This document shows positions 23,401 through 30,225 of a stretch of DNA of 64,000 nucleotides, in pieces (the first letter of the stretch is position 1; every line of letters begins with the position of its first letter). The notes below the pieces were generated by a model, which was not told where the DNA came from, made no database searches, and was given only the letters and a program-made list of their open reading frames with translations. The position numbers and the translations under genes are program-made. The stretch comes from Undaria pinnatifida. Lineage: Eukaryota > Sar > Phaeophyceae > Laminariales > Alariaceae. The stretch lies in the NCBI GenBank assembly GCA_012845835.1, contig JABAKD010000020.1:4920720-4984719 (forward strand), written 5' to 3'.

Positions 23401-26400
23401 CCTTCCTCACTTTCCTTGTGGTTGCCGTCTCCCACTCCCTCTTGCTTTACCTCAATCGAGTTCGTACGTTCGTACCTGGTACATACATTTTTTTCATGCT
23501 TTTGTACTTACAAAGTGGTGAAAACTAAAACTGTCAAAAGCACATGAAAAAGCCCTTTTGTCTGTTGCCATGTTTTGTTTTGTCTTAAGAAATGGCAGCA
23601 AGCTTTTAAAACGCTTAAACGAAAACAAAACGTTTTTGTTAACCCCTCCTGAATCCCCTTCGCCCCGCGCGCCGACAGAAAAATCCTCGAAATATGGCCT
23701 ACACCTCCGAAAAACTCCGCCTCCACATAGACCTCGCCTACTACGAGAGTCCACCGGGTTTACAGGCGAGCTGTAGTCGCAGTAAGGGAGGGGGGAGGGA
23801 GGGGGGGGGGACAGGGCGGGGCTGTGCTGCAGTGCGTGAAATGCGGCTCAATTGCACCTGGTGCAGCCTTGTTACGACCTTGCGCCTGCTCTTCCTCTTG
23901 CCTCCTTTTACGTCCCTGTTTTTCTCTTTGGGTAGTTGTCTGCATGTGTGTCTGTCTGTCTGTCTGTCTGACTGCCCGTCTTTCTGTCTACCGTGCGGCC
24001 TGTTCAAAAGACGAAAAATATATCTCCCTCTCTATCGTTCTCTATATGCGTGTCTCTCTTTCCATATGTTTACCTTGGTCTATACACCTCTCTCTCCAAC
24101 CCCATCTCTATTGCTTTCGCTCTAATGTGCGTCGCCTACCTCAACCTCGCTCCCTCGCTCTTTCCTGTGTCTTTTTCTTCCCCTTGATGTTCGAAGTATG
24201 TCTTTTGCAACTGATGGGTACCCCTTTCTCCCCCCCTCCTCCCGCCCTCGATTCCTCCGTTTACACATGAAAAAAACCCGTCTTTGTTCGGTGTTCCTTA
24301 GCTGCTGCACTGCGTGGAGTTCGACGAGAAGGTTGAAGGCGGCCACAGCACTTTCCTAGACGCTTTTGCAGCGGCAGACCATTTTAGAGCGCACAATCCG
24401 GAAGAATTCGAGGTTTGATATGTTGTGTTGCGTTGTGTTGTGTTTTGTTGTTGTTGCTGTTTGTTTGGGGGGGGGGGGGGGGGTTGTTTGGCGTCGGTTT
24501 TGCTGTGCACGAGTTGTGTTGTGGTTTGTCGTTTCTGTTAACAGTCGCTGTTGATGTTTTTTTTGGTGTTTTTAGACGTTTTTTTTTCCATGCCTTCGGT
24601 TTTTGGATCTTTATTTTCTGTTGAGTTTTGAGTGCTCGGTTTGTTCTTGGTTGTCAGATTGTTCGCATGAAGGCCTATTTGCTTGCTGTCTTGGAATTCC
24701 CGGCATTCTACTTCATTTGTGCACGCGTATCTCTGTATGAATCGAAGATGCCTCGTGTTTTACGCGGTTATGGCTCGGAAGACCCGACGGTGGGCCCTAG
24801 GCAGTCACCGTTTGTTTCGATTCGTGAGTCATCCCATGCTTGGGGTGCAGCAGAAGTTTCTAAGAATTTTCTGAGCTCTCAACATGAGGAGCTAGCTCAA
24901 GATCTCACCCGAAGCATGACTTCGAAGGCGTTCGTTCGCCCAACCCGACCAACCATTGTATGCACTATTAATAGTGCTAAAACATACATACTCGTAAAGT
25001 TATCATACCAGCCGATATTTCCACGCCCGAGGAGCTGAACCAATCAAAATGTCAGAATGTCATCGAGGGGAACATTAGTTAACCCAAAAACTGAACACGC
25101 TACCCTCTAAAGGGATGGCTGTTGCTTTGTTTGGTTTCCCTGCGAAAACGCGCATCCTTTTATCTCTTCTACCTCCCGAGTTCAACGCCTTGCTTTCTCA
25201 CCGCTTTGTGCGTTGAAACAATATATCAATGGTGGGAAGATATACAGTTAGTCGGAGCGGAGCTCCTCTTTGATTATCGATAAAATGAACTTACGTCAAC
25301 TCGACCCAACCCAACCCAACCCAACCCAACCCAACCCAACCCAACCCAACCCAACCCAACCCAACCCAACCCGACCCAACCCAACCCAACCCAACCCAAC
25401 CCAACCCAACCCAACCGAAGTAGAAACTCAAGCGTATTGCCTCGCCTTGTATCGGCACTCAACTAATCGATTGTGCGTTGCATCCCACCCGGCCCCGCCC
25501 TGTCGTTTCGGTTTGGTGCTTGTGCCTGTTGACATTATGCAAGATTTTGACGCGGGTGCCGACGACGTTCACCAAGGTTAGAGCTGCGGCGACCGCAGCG
25601 GAGGGAGAGCACAGGTACATAGCGCGGAGTCTCTATCCCATTGTTGTTTTACTGTTCGTGTGTTGCCACGTGAAGCTATGGTAAGCGCTCTCGAGATGAA
25701 GGCATGGCCAATGAAGAAAGAAAGTGGCGATAGAAAAAACTATCTGTTAGTAGCTTGCCTTAGGTTGAGTGGTTGAGTGGTTGATTGCATAATTGATTGA
25801 TTGATTGATTGATTGATTAATTAATTGATCGCGTGATTGATTGAGTGGTTGATTGATTGAGCGGTTGATTTCGTTGATTGGGCGATTGCAGGAATGATTG
25901 ATTGCTTGATTCTTTGATTGTTTGCTTGATTGTTTGATACAGTGATACCCCCCCCCACCCTTTTAGCACCGCGCATCGTTTTGGCGCGTTACTTCTTTTT
26001 TATTACGTGGGTGTCATTTTTTTGCACCACCGGTTGGCTTTGTTCTCACTCGCAAATCACACAATGACAAAAAACGGAAAACGGAAAACGAAAAACGCGT
26101 TACTTCTTTTTATTTCTTTCGTGGGTGTCCATTTTTTCGCACCCCCCGTTGGCTTTGTGCTCAACTCGCAAATCACACAACAACAAAACGTAAAACGTAA
26201 AACGAAAAACGAAACTAAAAAGGACGAAAAAACGCCCGCCCGCCCAAAATCTGACGGCTGGCAGTATGTGCTTTTCTGCGCTACCACTACTGCACGCCTT
26301 AACGACCAAGAAATGTTCGAGGATACATGATTCGGTAGGGGCGCGCTTTTTTTTTTTTTTTTTTCGTGTGAGGCTCACCGCTCACGTGAGAAGGTGTATA

Positions 26401-29400
26401 CCCCGCCCAAAAACCGTTTTCGCGAAAAATGGACGCGCAACCCGATGACGCGATGAACAATCCCATGGCCTGGGCACACAAAAAGCTCATAATACTGAAA
26501 AAGCAAGAATATTTGTACGATTCCGACGGTTTGGGGCTTAAGCTGGGTTAAGGAGCCCACTGATGTAGGAACCGTTGCAGCCAAGCTAAGTGCTGAATTA
26601 GTACGTCTATCGCTCGTAGAACGCTTCTGCGGTGTGTGTTCTTCGCTCACCCTGTTTGTTTGTTTTCGGTTATCTTCCGATGCCGCTTGTTTGTGTCTTG
26701 ACACGGGAATACCCCCCAAAAGCGGCTGCCTTCGACGCCCTCCCCCCCCCCCCCCCTACTCCGCTCCTGGGCAGGGTTCTTGGCATTTGCAATTGCACAC
26801 AGTAACATGAGCTATGAACCCCTCATTCCCCCGAGTACCCCCCCCCCCCCCCCCCCCCCCCTCAAGTAACCATACCGGAAATTAATTTGAAGCTGTCATC
26901 CATATTCAAGTCCGCCTCGCGAGCGGTTCTTGGAAGGATGCAGTTCACCCTTCATGCGACGCGCCGAACATCTCACGGCGCTTTGCGCTTGGTGCAAGTA
27001 ATGTATGCCTGGTCGGTGAAAACCCGACATGTTCCGTCCCTGCATTGAGAGATGCGAGGGTCTATAGTCGTACGACTACAGCCATGCACGAGTATCGAGT
27101 ACCCCCCCCCCCCCCCCCGGCGCGCCCACTCTGCCGCTTTGCCTGAGGATGCTATTTGATAGCTTGATAGCATAGGGTGAAGCGGTCTGAGGGTAGTGTT
27201 GCTACTTTGATCGCATGGCCATCTGCAATACGGCTGCTATCTGCTGGTTGCTCCTACCGCTTTGGTTGGTGTTGCTGTTGCTGTTGGTACTGTTGCTGCT
27301 GGTACTGGTGTTACTGCTGCTCTCGTTGTTGCTGCTGCTATTGTTGCTGCTGTTCCTGCTGTTGCCGTTGCTGCTGTTGCTGTTGATGCTGCTGGTTCTA
27401 CTGCGGAGTCATGCTTGCACGAGCCGAGTGTGATGCGTGATGGGCATCTGACTCGTTACCCCCCCCCTCCCCCCCTCCCCCCTTCCTTGTCTCGATATGC
27501 CTTCTTTCTATCCCTTTTTTTATTGCGTAAATCTTGACGTTCGTACTGATCGTGTCAAGAAATAAGGAGTCCCATGGGCCGGCATCGATGGAGTACCAGC
27601 GGCCTCTCTTTCAGGTACTATCAATACTAGCCCGGTTTTACCACCAACAAAGCACATTCTGCGTTTTTACTGATTCGTTCGTTTGTTGTTCCGATAGCTG
27701 CCGACGATAACGAAGCCCACGTCTAGCTCGAAGTGATTCTCTGTCCTAAAACATGGCTGCGGTTGGTAAGTTGTTCGTCGTGCACACCATGTGTCTTGTG
27801 TTCCGTTCGGCTATGAGGGCTGTGAATGTCGTTTGTTGATGTGTTGTGCCTGTGAATAGGCTGCTGTATGGGCATTCCGACATCGCCGATCGACCCGAAA
27901 AAAAAACTGAGCAACCATAAAAAATGCAGCGACAAAAAGAGACCTCCACTGAGAGAAAACCGACCGGCCTCATAGCACGAACTGATCGGCCGAGGGAAAG
28001 AGCTGACCTGTAAAACAATAACGATGGACACAGCACGAATGGACCGACCCAGCAAAACCGACGGAGCCAGAGAGAAACCGACCGACCTAACCCAAAAAGA
28101 AAAACCGACGGACGTTCACTTTGTGGGAGCCACGTCTATCGACCGAAAAACCGGCGATCTCGATATTAAGAATCCGCTAGACAGCATGCAGCAGTACGAG
28201 CATCATCGCACTGCGCGCCGGTCGTTCATCGTACAGTCGTTCCTTACGTTGCAGTGTAGACATGCCCCTTACCCATGGAAACCCGGCTGTTTTCGTGTGC
28301 CCGATGGTGTAATCATGCCATTTATCATGCCTGCACGCGACGATCTGCACCCGAGACTGGTCCTGGGGTACTCGTTGGCCTCTTCTACACTCCCCTACGA
28401 CCCAGGTTCCCGACACAGACATGCTCATTTTTCCATCGAACACAATAGACACCGCTGGGCCTGTTACGTTGTTATCTCGCCTTGAAACCTATCCTTTATC
28501 ATGTATTTTCTTGTCGACGCTATGTTTCTTCTGACGCCCTCAAAGGCGGTACACCAACAAAAACCGACGCGATGGATGCACGCAGGGTGCAAACGGCGGG
28601 GACCTCTTTCGTATGCGTGTGACGTGGTGGCCGGCGTTACTAACGAAAAACACGACGGGCACAACAACCAAAACGACAGGCCAGAAAAAAAACCGAGCGC
28701 CCAGAACGAACGAAAAAAAAACCGACCGACCGACGTATAGGCCCAAAGAAAAACCGACCGGTTTTTAACGAAAACCGACATGACGCATGCAGGTCGCCGC
28801 GAACGGGGACCTCTTAAGCGTGACATGGGCGCCGATGTTCGAGGGCGTGTTGACCTGCGCCACTCGAGACGTGGCGCCTTACTACAAGGCGTACCGCGCC
28901 TTCCAGAGTTTGATCGAGGAGGGTCCCTACGCAGAGGACCACACGGTGCGCTTCAGGGTTCGGGCGGGGCAGTGCCTGGTGTTCAACAATAGGAGGCTTT
29001 TGCACGGCCGTGAGGTGGGATGCGGAATTTTGTGGACGCGTTAACCTTGGAGTTGCGGGATTTTTTTTTCGTAGTGCGGGGGTTTTGGTTCGTGGATTGG
29101 ATGGTGTGCTGGGAGGTTTTGAATTTTGTGTTTTTTTATAACTAATAGTCAAGGACGTCAGCCGTGAGTTTGACGAATTTCAGGTCAATACTCATCTTTT
29201 GTTTGTTGGTGTTCGTTGCCCACGACTACCGTTGATGGATAGGTTACTTGGTTGTTGTTGTTGTTGTTGTCGTTTGTTGTTGTTGTTGTTGTTGTTGTGG
29301 TTGTGGTTGTGGTTGTTGTTGTTGTTATTCTTCATCTGGTAGCAGTTATTCCCCCCCCCCCCCCCCCTCCAAATCAAGTTCTGGGAGGAGAGGGCTTAAC

Positions 29401-30147
29401 TAACCCCATTTAGAGCCCCCAAATCGCTCCCTATACTAACTTGAAGTGAATTTGTCAAAAAGAAGGGTTTCCAGTTGTTGTAAAGGCGTTGAGCTTCTAA
29501 AGTCAGGAACCTCCCGAAAAAAAAAGGACATCTTGACCTATTGGGTGATTTACTGATTAGTGGATTTCAGGTGCATTGGTGGATTTTGATTGGCTGGTTT
29601 GTTACTGATCGACTGATCTACTGCTTTTTGCTGATTTGGTTCTAAGCCCTGTCTGTGTCTCGTGTTTGCACAGATTGTTGTGGCGCCGGCCGGGATTTTA
29701 TTTTCACAACCGTTTTTTTTTTTAATGATTTTTTTTTTGCCCACCGCCCATTTTATGGCACTCGTTTTGGAGCGCTCTTTTTTTTTTTTTTTCATACGTG
29801 GTTCACCCACCCGTGTGTTGATTATTCTGCTGCCTGTCTTCTGGCGAACCTATTTTAGTGCGCTTGCTGCTGCATACTCCCGGTACGCCCACCTATTGAT
29901 ACGTAGCACAACTTTCTGCTTTTTAAAATCTGCACCCATTCATTGGCAGGCGTTTTCCATGCCGAACGGAGGGTCTCGCCTGCTGCAGGGCTGCTACGCC
30001 AACGCCGACGACGCTCTGAGCCGCCTCAGCAGTCTGCACGGCCTCCGACAGGAACGAGAGGACCCATCAGGCGACGCCTTCGATGACTCCGCTAACGACC
30101 AGCTCAAGCGTGTGGGGAACGGCTCGCTCCCCCATGTTGATTATTAG
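2101..30147 (+). CDS. BBOX1: gamma-butyrobetaine/trimethyllysine dioxygenase family protein, spliced gene
   Basis: Fe(II)/2-oxoglutarate-dependent hydroxylase of carnitine biosynthesis. Exons read: 2101-2460, 20625-20789, 22538-22726, 23679-23765, 24302-24412, an unresolved short exon, 27560-27614, 28793-29014, 29950-30147; about 461 codons plus the missing piece, against roughly 390-420 residues in animal relatives. Order: basic Ser/Arg-rich presequence; N-terminal DUF971-type domain with a CPSC pair and a later WSDGH histidine, matching the zinc site of the family; then the double-stranded beta-helix with LHID (Fe-binding H and D), LLHGRE (distal Fe-binding His) and SRLLQG (2-oxoglutarate Arg). 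Every resolved junction is phase 0 except the start of 27560. Which step it catalyses (butyrobetaine to carnitine, or trimethyllysine hydroxylation) cannot be decided: PPGLQLLHC looks BBOX-like, while NPEEFE and the GRE/GCY pattern look TMLH-like, and a mitochondrial presequence would suit TMLH. Family call sure, substrate not. Confidence 0.9.
2744..2763 (+). repeat. short interstitial telomere-like repeat
   Basis: About three copies of CCCTAA in tandem (ctaaccctaaccctaaccc). Too short to mark a former chromosome end. Confidence 0.6.
2997..3190 (+). repeat. tandem repeat, about 56-bp unit, four degenerate copies
   Basis: Each copy has the form caaactacttggaa, then agtgtggggat, then ccagtgcg, starting near 3000, 3057, 3112 and 3166. 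Confidence 0.75.
4130..4260 (+). repeat. dispersed repeat F, copy 1
   Basis: Shares about 125 bp with the inverted copy at 16715-16842 and the diverged copy at 18130-18240. Core: gggctgcgaaagcaactgag, then acgacgcgtatgaaaatacg, then tggaagtgtggtgagct, then a T-rich end with ccgccgga. A fragment of the end (ccccatccgccggaggatg) also lies at 3671-3689. Confidence 0.75.
4699..4720 (+). other. GC-rich perfect stem-loop
   Basis: Nine-base stem gcgggcggc/gccgcccgc around gtca. The left arm and loop (gcgggcggcgtcagccgc) recur at about 50718 without the full right arm. Function unknown. Confidence 0.5.
5823..6128 (+). mobile_element. tRNA-headed SINE-like element, family 1, copy 1
   Basis: The head has an A-box-like tggcgtatcagg and, about 32 bases on, a B-box-like gagttcgagcccc, as in a tRNA gene. 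A tRNA-unrelated body follows, containing ttgcggaaagcgcgagagcg, ending agctggaaagtaagagtg and an A run. Other copies: 6811-7022, 11549-11848 (inverted) and a diverged one at 18745-19010. Shared ends with different flanks are what retroposed SINEs show; autonomy is not possible at this size. Confidence 0.75.
6811..7022 (+). mobile_element. family 1 SINE-like element, copy 2, cut off by the foldback
   Basis: Same head (gccccggtggcgtatcaggt) and body as the copy at 5823. Identity stops within the ggaggggg run where the palindrome at 7023 begins, and the expected 3' end does not resume after the palindrome. A 20-bp inverted piece of the head lies just upstream at about 6775-6795. Confidence 0.7.
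7023..7706. mobile_element. 684-bp near-perfect foldback palindrome
   Basis: The left arm 7023-7354 pairs with the right arm 7372-7706 almost throughout, around a 17-nt spacer (7355-7371). The ends are ggggaatgttgg and ccaacgttcccc. No ORF in it looks coding; the overlapping frames are mirror images of one another. It interrupts a SINE-like copy on its left. The form fits a foldback/MITE-type element or a fold-back replication product. No target-site duplication is visible. Confidence 0.85.
7707..8860 (+). repeat. AT-rich block with two tandem duplications
   Basis: Clearly more AT-rich than its surroundings. One duplication of about 117 bp is marked by attgttcccccaaattaata at about 7778 and 7890. 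A second, of about 122 bp, covers 8272-8392 and 8393-8515 (marker ctcaacatgcgttggtatta). No convincing coding frame. Confidence 0.65.
8768..9794 (-). pseudogene. disrupted ORF of unknown family, antisense in the intron
   Basis: The minus strand reads as protein over about 1 kb with two breaks. The first segment (ATG at 9794) includes LESMEALGGLAVWWHEQQ. A nine-A run at about 9570-9580 then shifts the frame, and the next segment continues with LFDEIEGDILEARDIAFVMG, an acidic stretch, and a PPPPQS repeat. A TAG at 9362-9364 interrupts it before KQLPLEQNGAKDEERVCFWE, ELRDVDDEQWWNNMV and a Q/D-rich stretch. Composition is protein-like: charged and Trp-containing, with no repeats apart from the proline tract. 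I recognise no family. A transposon-encoded accessory protein or a decayed host gene both fit. Two sequencing errors would also explain the breaks. Confidence 0.5.
9820..10245 (-). repeat. poly(G)-module repeat family A, copy 1 (inverted)
   Basis: Reverse complement of the unit seen at 15020-15540 and 55985-56635: an end block with atactccgatcgcgcg and aggtcggcgactccccttg, then modules of about 150-190 bp carrying gcggaaactata and ggtgaggagagggcgga next to G runs (C runs here). Confidence 0.75.
10270..10440 (-). mobile_element. tRNA-headed SINE-like element, family 2, copy 1
   Basis: On the minus strand a B-box-like gtaagttcgattctcacc is followed by gactgcatgtttggtcgttt and a gcgtgcgcgctgacgac block. 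The head is diverged. Related to the next copy. Confidence 0.55.
10530..10690 (-). mobile_element. tRNA-headed SINE-like element, family 2, copy 2
   Basis: The minus strand reads ttgcggctcagtgggtatag (A-box region), then cgtgagtacgattctcaccc (B-box region), then a body with ggagggtgcgcgctagagac. The tRNA-like part is about 75 nt but does not pair into a full cloverleaf, so I do not call a tRNA gene. Confidence 0.6.
10790..13580 (+). repeat. complex direct-repeat array of about 340-bp and 250-bp blocks
   Basis: One block (caacttctcccttgtctcgc, tcagcatccatccgcgttca, cgtcgaggtgc, aggggcgttg, ccgccccccgaagac) occurs four times, near 10880, 12740, 13080 and 13420. Its end (cgaacgaagctacttgaccg, gaattccagttccgcgaatc) is shared by the first and last copies. 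A second block (cttggcctattgggtcaaag to gggtgtccgtctaga) is repeated at 11095-11230 and 12140-12272. A ctgcagacgt box recurs at least seven times between 11480 and 13240. Confidence 0.75.
11549..11848 (-). mobile_element. family 1 SINE-like element, copy 3 (inverted)
   Basis: Reverse complement of the 5823-6128 copy over its whole length. The A and B boxes are kept, with a T/A-rich tail at 11530-11550. Confidence 0.75.
13745..15010 (-). repeat. tandem array with a unit of about 381 bp
   Basis: Units start at the gatcgaaaca box at about 13751, 14022 (gaattcgaaaca), 14401 and 14782. The two central units are almost identical. Each holds gtgggctgtgcccaccccac, gaaaaaatgggttgaatagg, and a short internal duplication of cgagacatttttgcgagc. 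The 297-codon minus frame across the array is a by-product of the repetition. Confidence 0.8.
15020..15540 (+). repeat. poly(G)-module repeat family A, copy 2
   Basis: 5' block (gtgtgatactccgatcgcgc, tcggcgactccccttg), then two modules each with gcggaaactata or gcagaaactata, a ctgtaagtcg box and a ggtgaggggaggacggag box, ending in G runs. The tract 15374-15398 is an uninterrupted run of about 25 G. Confidence 0.75.
15545..16110 (+). repeat. three degenerate G-rich direct repeats
   Basis: Copies near 15545, 15835 and 16090 share an acaacagctttagg-like start and a ggtctaggcgatggtgcggg box; two are followed by ggggaaggagggggcg. A gcagattttg box precedes the second and third. Confidence 0.65.
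16260..17220 (+). other. intron stretch without a recognisable feature
   Basis: Apart from the repeat F copy at 16715-16842, this holds only short GTA/GTG microsatellite runs (about 16590-16640, 16850-16915, 17140-17170). Confidence 0.4.
16715..16842 (-). repeat. dispersed repeat F, copy 2 (inverted)
   Basis: Reverse complement of the copy at 4130-4260, nearly base for base. Confidence 0.75.
17244..17352 (+). repeat. 18-bp satellite, six copies
   Basis: Unit caatcatcaatcatcaaa repeated head to tail six times without change. Confidence 0.9.
18130..18240 (+). repeat. dispersed repeat F, copy 3 (diverged)
   Basis: Retains the gtatgaaaatacgtggaagt block and the gtggtgagct end; the 5' part is diverged. 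Confidence 0.65.
18745..19010 (+). mobile_element. family 1 SINE-like element, copy 4 (old, diverged)
   Basis: The body is recognisable from gaaagcgcgagagattgag, then gctaaaccctatgcgcca and the end gaaagctgggaagtaatag. The head is degraded (gattctagtcccc for the B box). Confidence 0.6.
20625..20789 (+). CDS. BBOX1: dioxygenase exon 2 (55 codons)
   Basis: Starts after ACAG at 20624 and ends at AAG before GTGCTG. It encodes VTWSDGHVSAYQAGWLSAYD and, later, TWPTPLCAWDAIPK. This is the second half of the N-terminal domain: the WxDGH strand with the fourth zinc-ligand candidate, then a GWL helix, then the W-x-x-I-P linker into the catalytic domain. The spacing between exon 1 and the WSDGH strand fits the family to within two residues. 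A second acceptor 15 bp downstream (20639) would also keep the frame. Confidence 0.85.
21705..22075 (+). repeat. degenerate GTGTTG repeat
   Basis: Long G/T-rich stretch built on ggtgttggtgttgatggtgc-like units. The Gly/Val frames in it are artefacts. Confidence 0.75.
22250..22490 (+). mobile_element. C-tailed dispersed repeat G, truncated copy
   Basis: Matches the right-hand half of the copies at 33340 and 36540 read on their minus strand: taggatgcacc, tacctgcctggtcggtgaat, gcatgcgagggtctgtggtc, ending gcatgaagtgagtacac. Truncated at the 5' side. Confidence 0.65.
22538..22726 (+). CDS. BBOX1: dioxygenase exon 3 (63 codons)
   Basis: CGCTCAG acceptor, CAG/GTGAGA donor, phase 0 at both ends. 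Encodes the first helix and strand of the catalytic domain, with LKKLNRTGVFLLENVGTKED followed by ELARRIAPVSHEMLYGQTFD. This corresponds to the segment leading into the 'vaYt' strand of butyrobetaine hydroxylase. Confidence 0.9.
23105..23260 (+). repeat. family A fragment (5' block only)
   Basis: Matches the 5' block (gcaagctgtgtgtgtgatga, ctccgatcgcgcg, tcggcgactttcctt, atcagggtcaaaagggtga) and stops before the modules. Confidence 0.65.
23679..23765 (+). CDS. BBOX1: dioxygenase exon 4 with the iron-binding HxD motif
   Basis: Starts after CGACAG and encodes NMAYTSEKLRLHIDLAYYES and then PPGLQ. The His and Asp of LHID are the first two Fe(II) ligands. The exon ends at CAG and is followed by GCGAGC, so the intron has a GC donor. 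The next exon continues the protein exactly (PPGLQ-LLHC), so the GC donor is well supported. Confidence 0.9.
23766..24301 (+). other. GC-AG intron
   Basis: Donor GCGAGC at 23766 and acceptor TTAG ending at 24301. No GT near the exon end keeps the PPGLQ/LLHC join that the family requires. Confidence 0.75.
24302..24412 (+). CDS. BBOX1: dioxygenase exon 5 (37 codons)
   Basis: Encodes LLHCVEFDEKVEGGHSTFLD and ends AHNPEEFE before GTTTGA. This is the Q-x-L-H-C strand, the GG-D-S/T turn and the helix of the jelly-roll core. Phase 0 at both ends. Confidence 0.9.
25303..25415 (+). repeat. CCAAC pentamer array, about 22 units
   Basis: Nearly perfect run of cccaa units (TTGGG on the other strand) with one C-to-G change in the middle (ccgacccaac). 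Confidence 0.9.
25775..25945 (+). repeat. GATT-type microsatellite, degenerate
   Basis: gattgattgattgattgatt-like tract with interruptions. Confidence 0.8.
25982..26212 (+). repeat. tandem duplication of about 113 bp
   Basis: Two units starting gcgcgttacttc and gcgttacttc. Both run through cgtgggtgtc, ttggctttgt and cgcaaatcacacaa, and end in short tandem cgtaaaa/cggaaaa runs. Confidence 0.8.
26890..27118 (+). mobile_element. C-tailed dispersed repeat G, truncated copy
   Basis: Begins agctgtcatccat, continues with cggttcttggaaggatgcag, tctcacggcgctttgcgctt and gcctggtcggtgaaaacccg, and ends gagtac followed by about 15 C. An isolated gagtac plus C run of about 23 also lies at 26833-26861. 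Confidence 0.75.
27255..27412 (+). repeat. CTG/TTG trinucleotide-rich tract
   Basis: Imperfect TGCTGT/GTTGCT units. Gives Leu-, Cys- or Val/Ala-only frames that are not genes. Confidence 0.8.
27560..27614 (+). CDS. BBOX1: dioxygenase exon 7 (small, 55 bp)
   Basis: Recognised from ASMEYQRPLFQ, matching the family strand before the 'xxNGxxxxxxW' turn. An in-frame stop at 27528 and the single AG at 27558-27559 fix the start, leaving one base to complete a codon from the previous exon. A branch-point-like tactgat lies at 27544. The exon ends CAG/GTACTA. Confidence 0.75.
27615..28792 (+). other. intron with clustered AAACCGAC boxes
   Basis: GTACTA donor, GCAG acceptor. It holds about ten aaaccgac-type boxes (about 27955-28100 and 28555-28780), several inside aaaaaccgaccg units. 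The 153-codon plus frame from 28024 runs over these boxes and has no family features. Confidence 0.55.
28793..29014 (+). CDS. BBOX1: dioxygenase exon 8 with the distal iron-binding histidine
   Basis: Starts after GCATGCAG and encodes VAANGDLLSVTWAPMFEGVL, then the RDVAPYYKAYRAFQ helix, RVRAGQCLVFNNRRLLHGRE, and ends GAG/GTGGGA. The His of LLHGRE is the third Fe(II) ligand. 74 codons, phase 0 at both ends. Confidence 0.92.
29125..29198 (+). repeat. 3' fragment of the repeat found at 58980-59245
   Basis: The stretch with caaggacgtcagccgtgagt, ttgacgaatttcaggtcaat and actcat matches, in inverse orientation, positions 58987-59040. Confidence 0.75.
29240..29335 (+). repeat. GTT trinucleotide tract
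   Basis: gttgttgttgttgttgttgt-type run followed by a C run at 29350-29366. Confidence 0.85.
29950..30147 (+). CDS. BBOX1: dioxygenase last exon and stop
   Basis: Starts after TTGGCAG and encodes AFSMPNGGSRLLQGCYANAD, then DALSRLSSLHGLRQ, and an acidic tail ending SLPHVDY before TAG at 30145. The Arg in GSRLLQG is the expected 2-oxoglutarate-binding residue, and the GCY..DD..SRL helix is the family C-terminus. The roughly 30-residue tail beyond it is not conserved. Confidence 0.92.
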   Translation, partial: AFSMPNGGSRLLQGCYANADDALSRLSSLHGLRQEREDPSGDAFDDSANDQLKRVGNGSLPHVDY

Positions 30148-30177
30148 CTGGCTTCAAATTCTTCACCGCATTTTTTT

Positions 30178-30225
30178 TTCATCATCATGCGACTACGGCT
30201 ATGCGTGAGATGAGTGCACCGGGGG
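30178..30225 (+). mobile_element. C-tailed repeat G, 3' end only
   Basis: About 45 bp of the shared end (catgcgactacggctatgcg, tgagatgagtgcacc), just after the dioxygenase stop codon, probably in its 3' UTR. Confidence 0.5.

Larger units (their letters stand above)
24413..27559 (+). other. interval that must hold one unresolved short exon
   Basis: Between NPEEFE and the next recognised exon the family carries roughly 15-20 more residues (normally around a Leu-Leu-x-x-Val-Pro motif), and the next exon starts in phase 2. One exon ending with two codon bases is therefore missing. A candidate after the strong acceptor at 24659 (begins IVRMKAYLL) has the wrong end phase unless a weak donor near 24738 is used. 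Another at about 25187 follows a long pyrimidine tract but also fails on phase. The interval also holds a CCAAC pentamer array, a GATT tract, a 113-bp tandem duplication, and a copy of the C-tailed repeat family. Confidence 0.5.

Noticed and set aside
24660..24731. Candidate for the missing dioxygenase exon (begins IVRMKAYLL)
   Set aside because: The acceptor is good, but the alignment to the family is weak and the natural donor (CGC/GTATCT) leaves phase 0 where phase 2 is needed.
25187..25213. Second candidate for the missing dioxygenase exon (FNALLSHRF)
   Set aside because: It follows an excellent pyrimidine tract, but the join would duplicate the Phe already present in NPEEFE, and no donor gives the required phase.
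28024..28485. 153-codon plus-strand ORF between dioxygenase exons
   Set aside because: It lies in an intron of the same strand, overlaps the AAACCGAC cluster and shows no family features.
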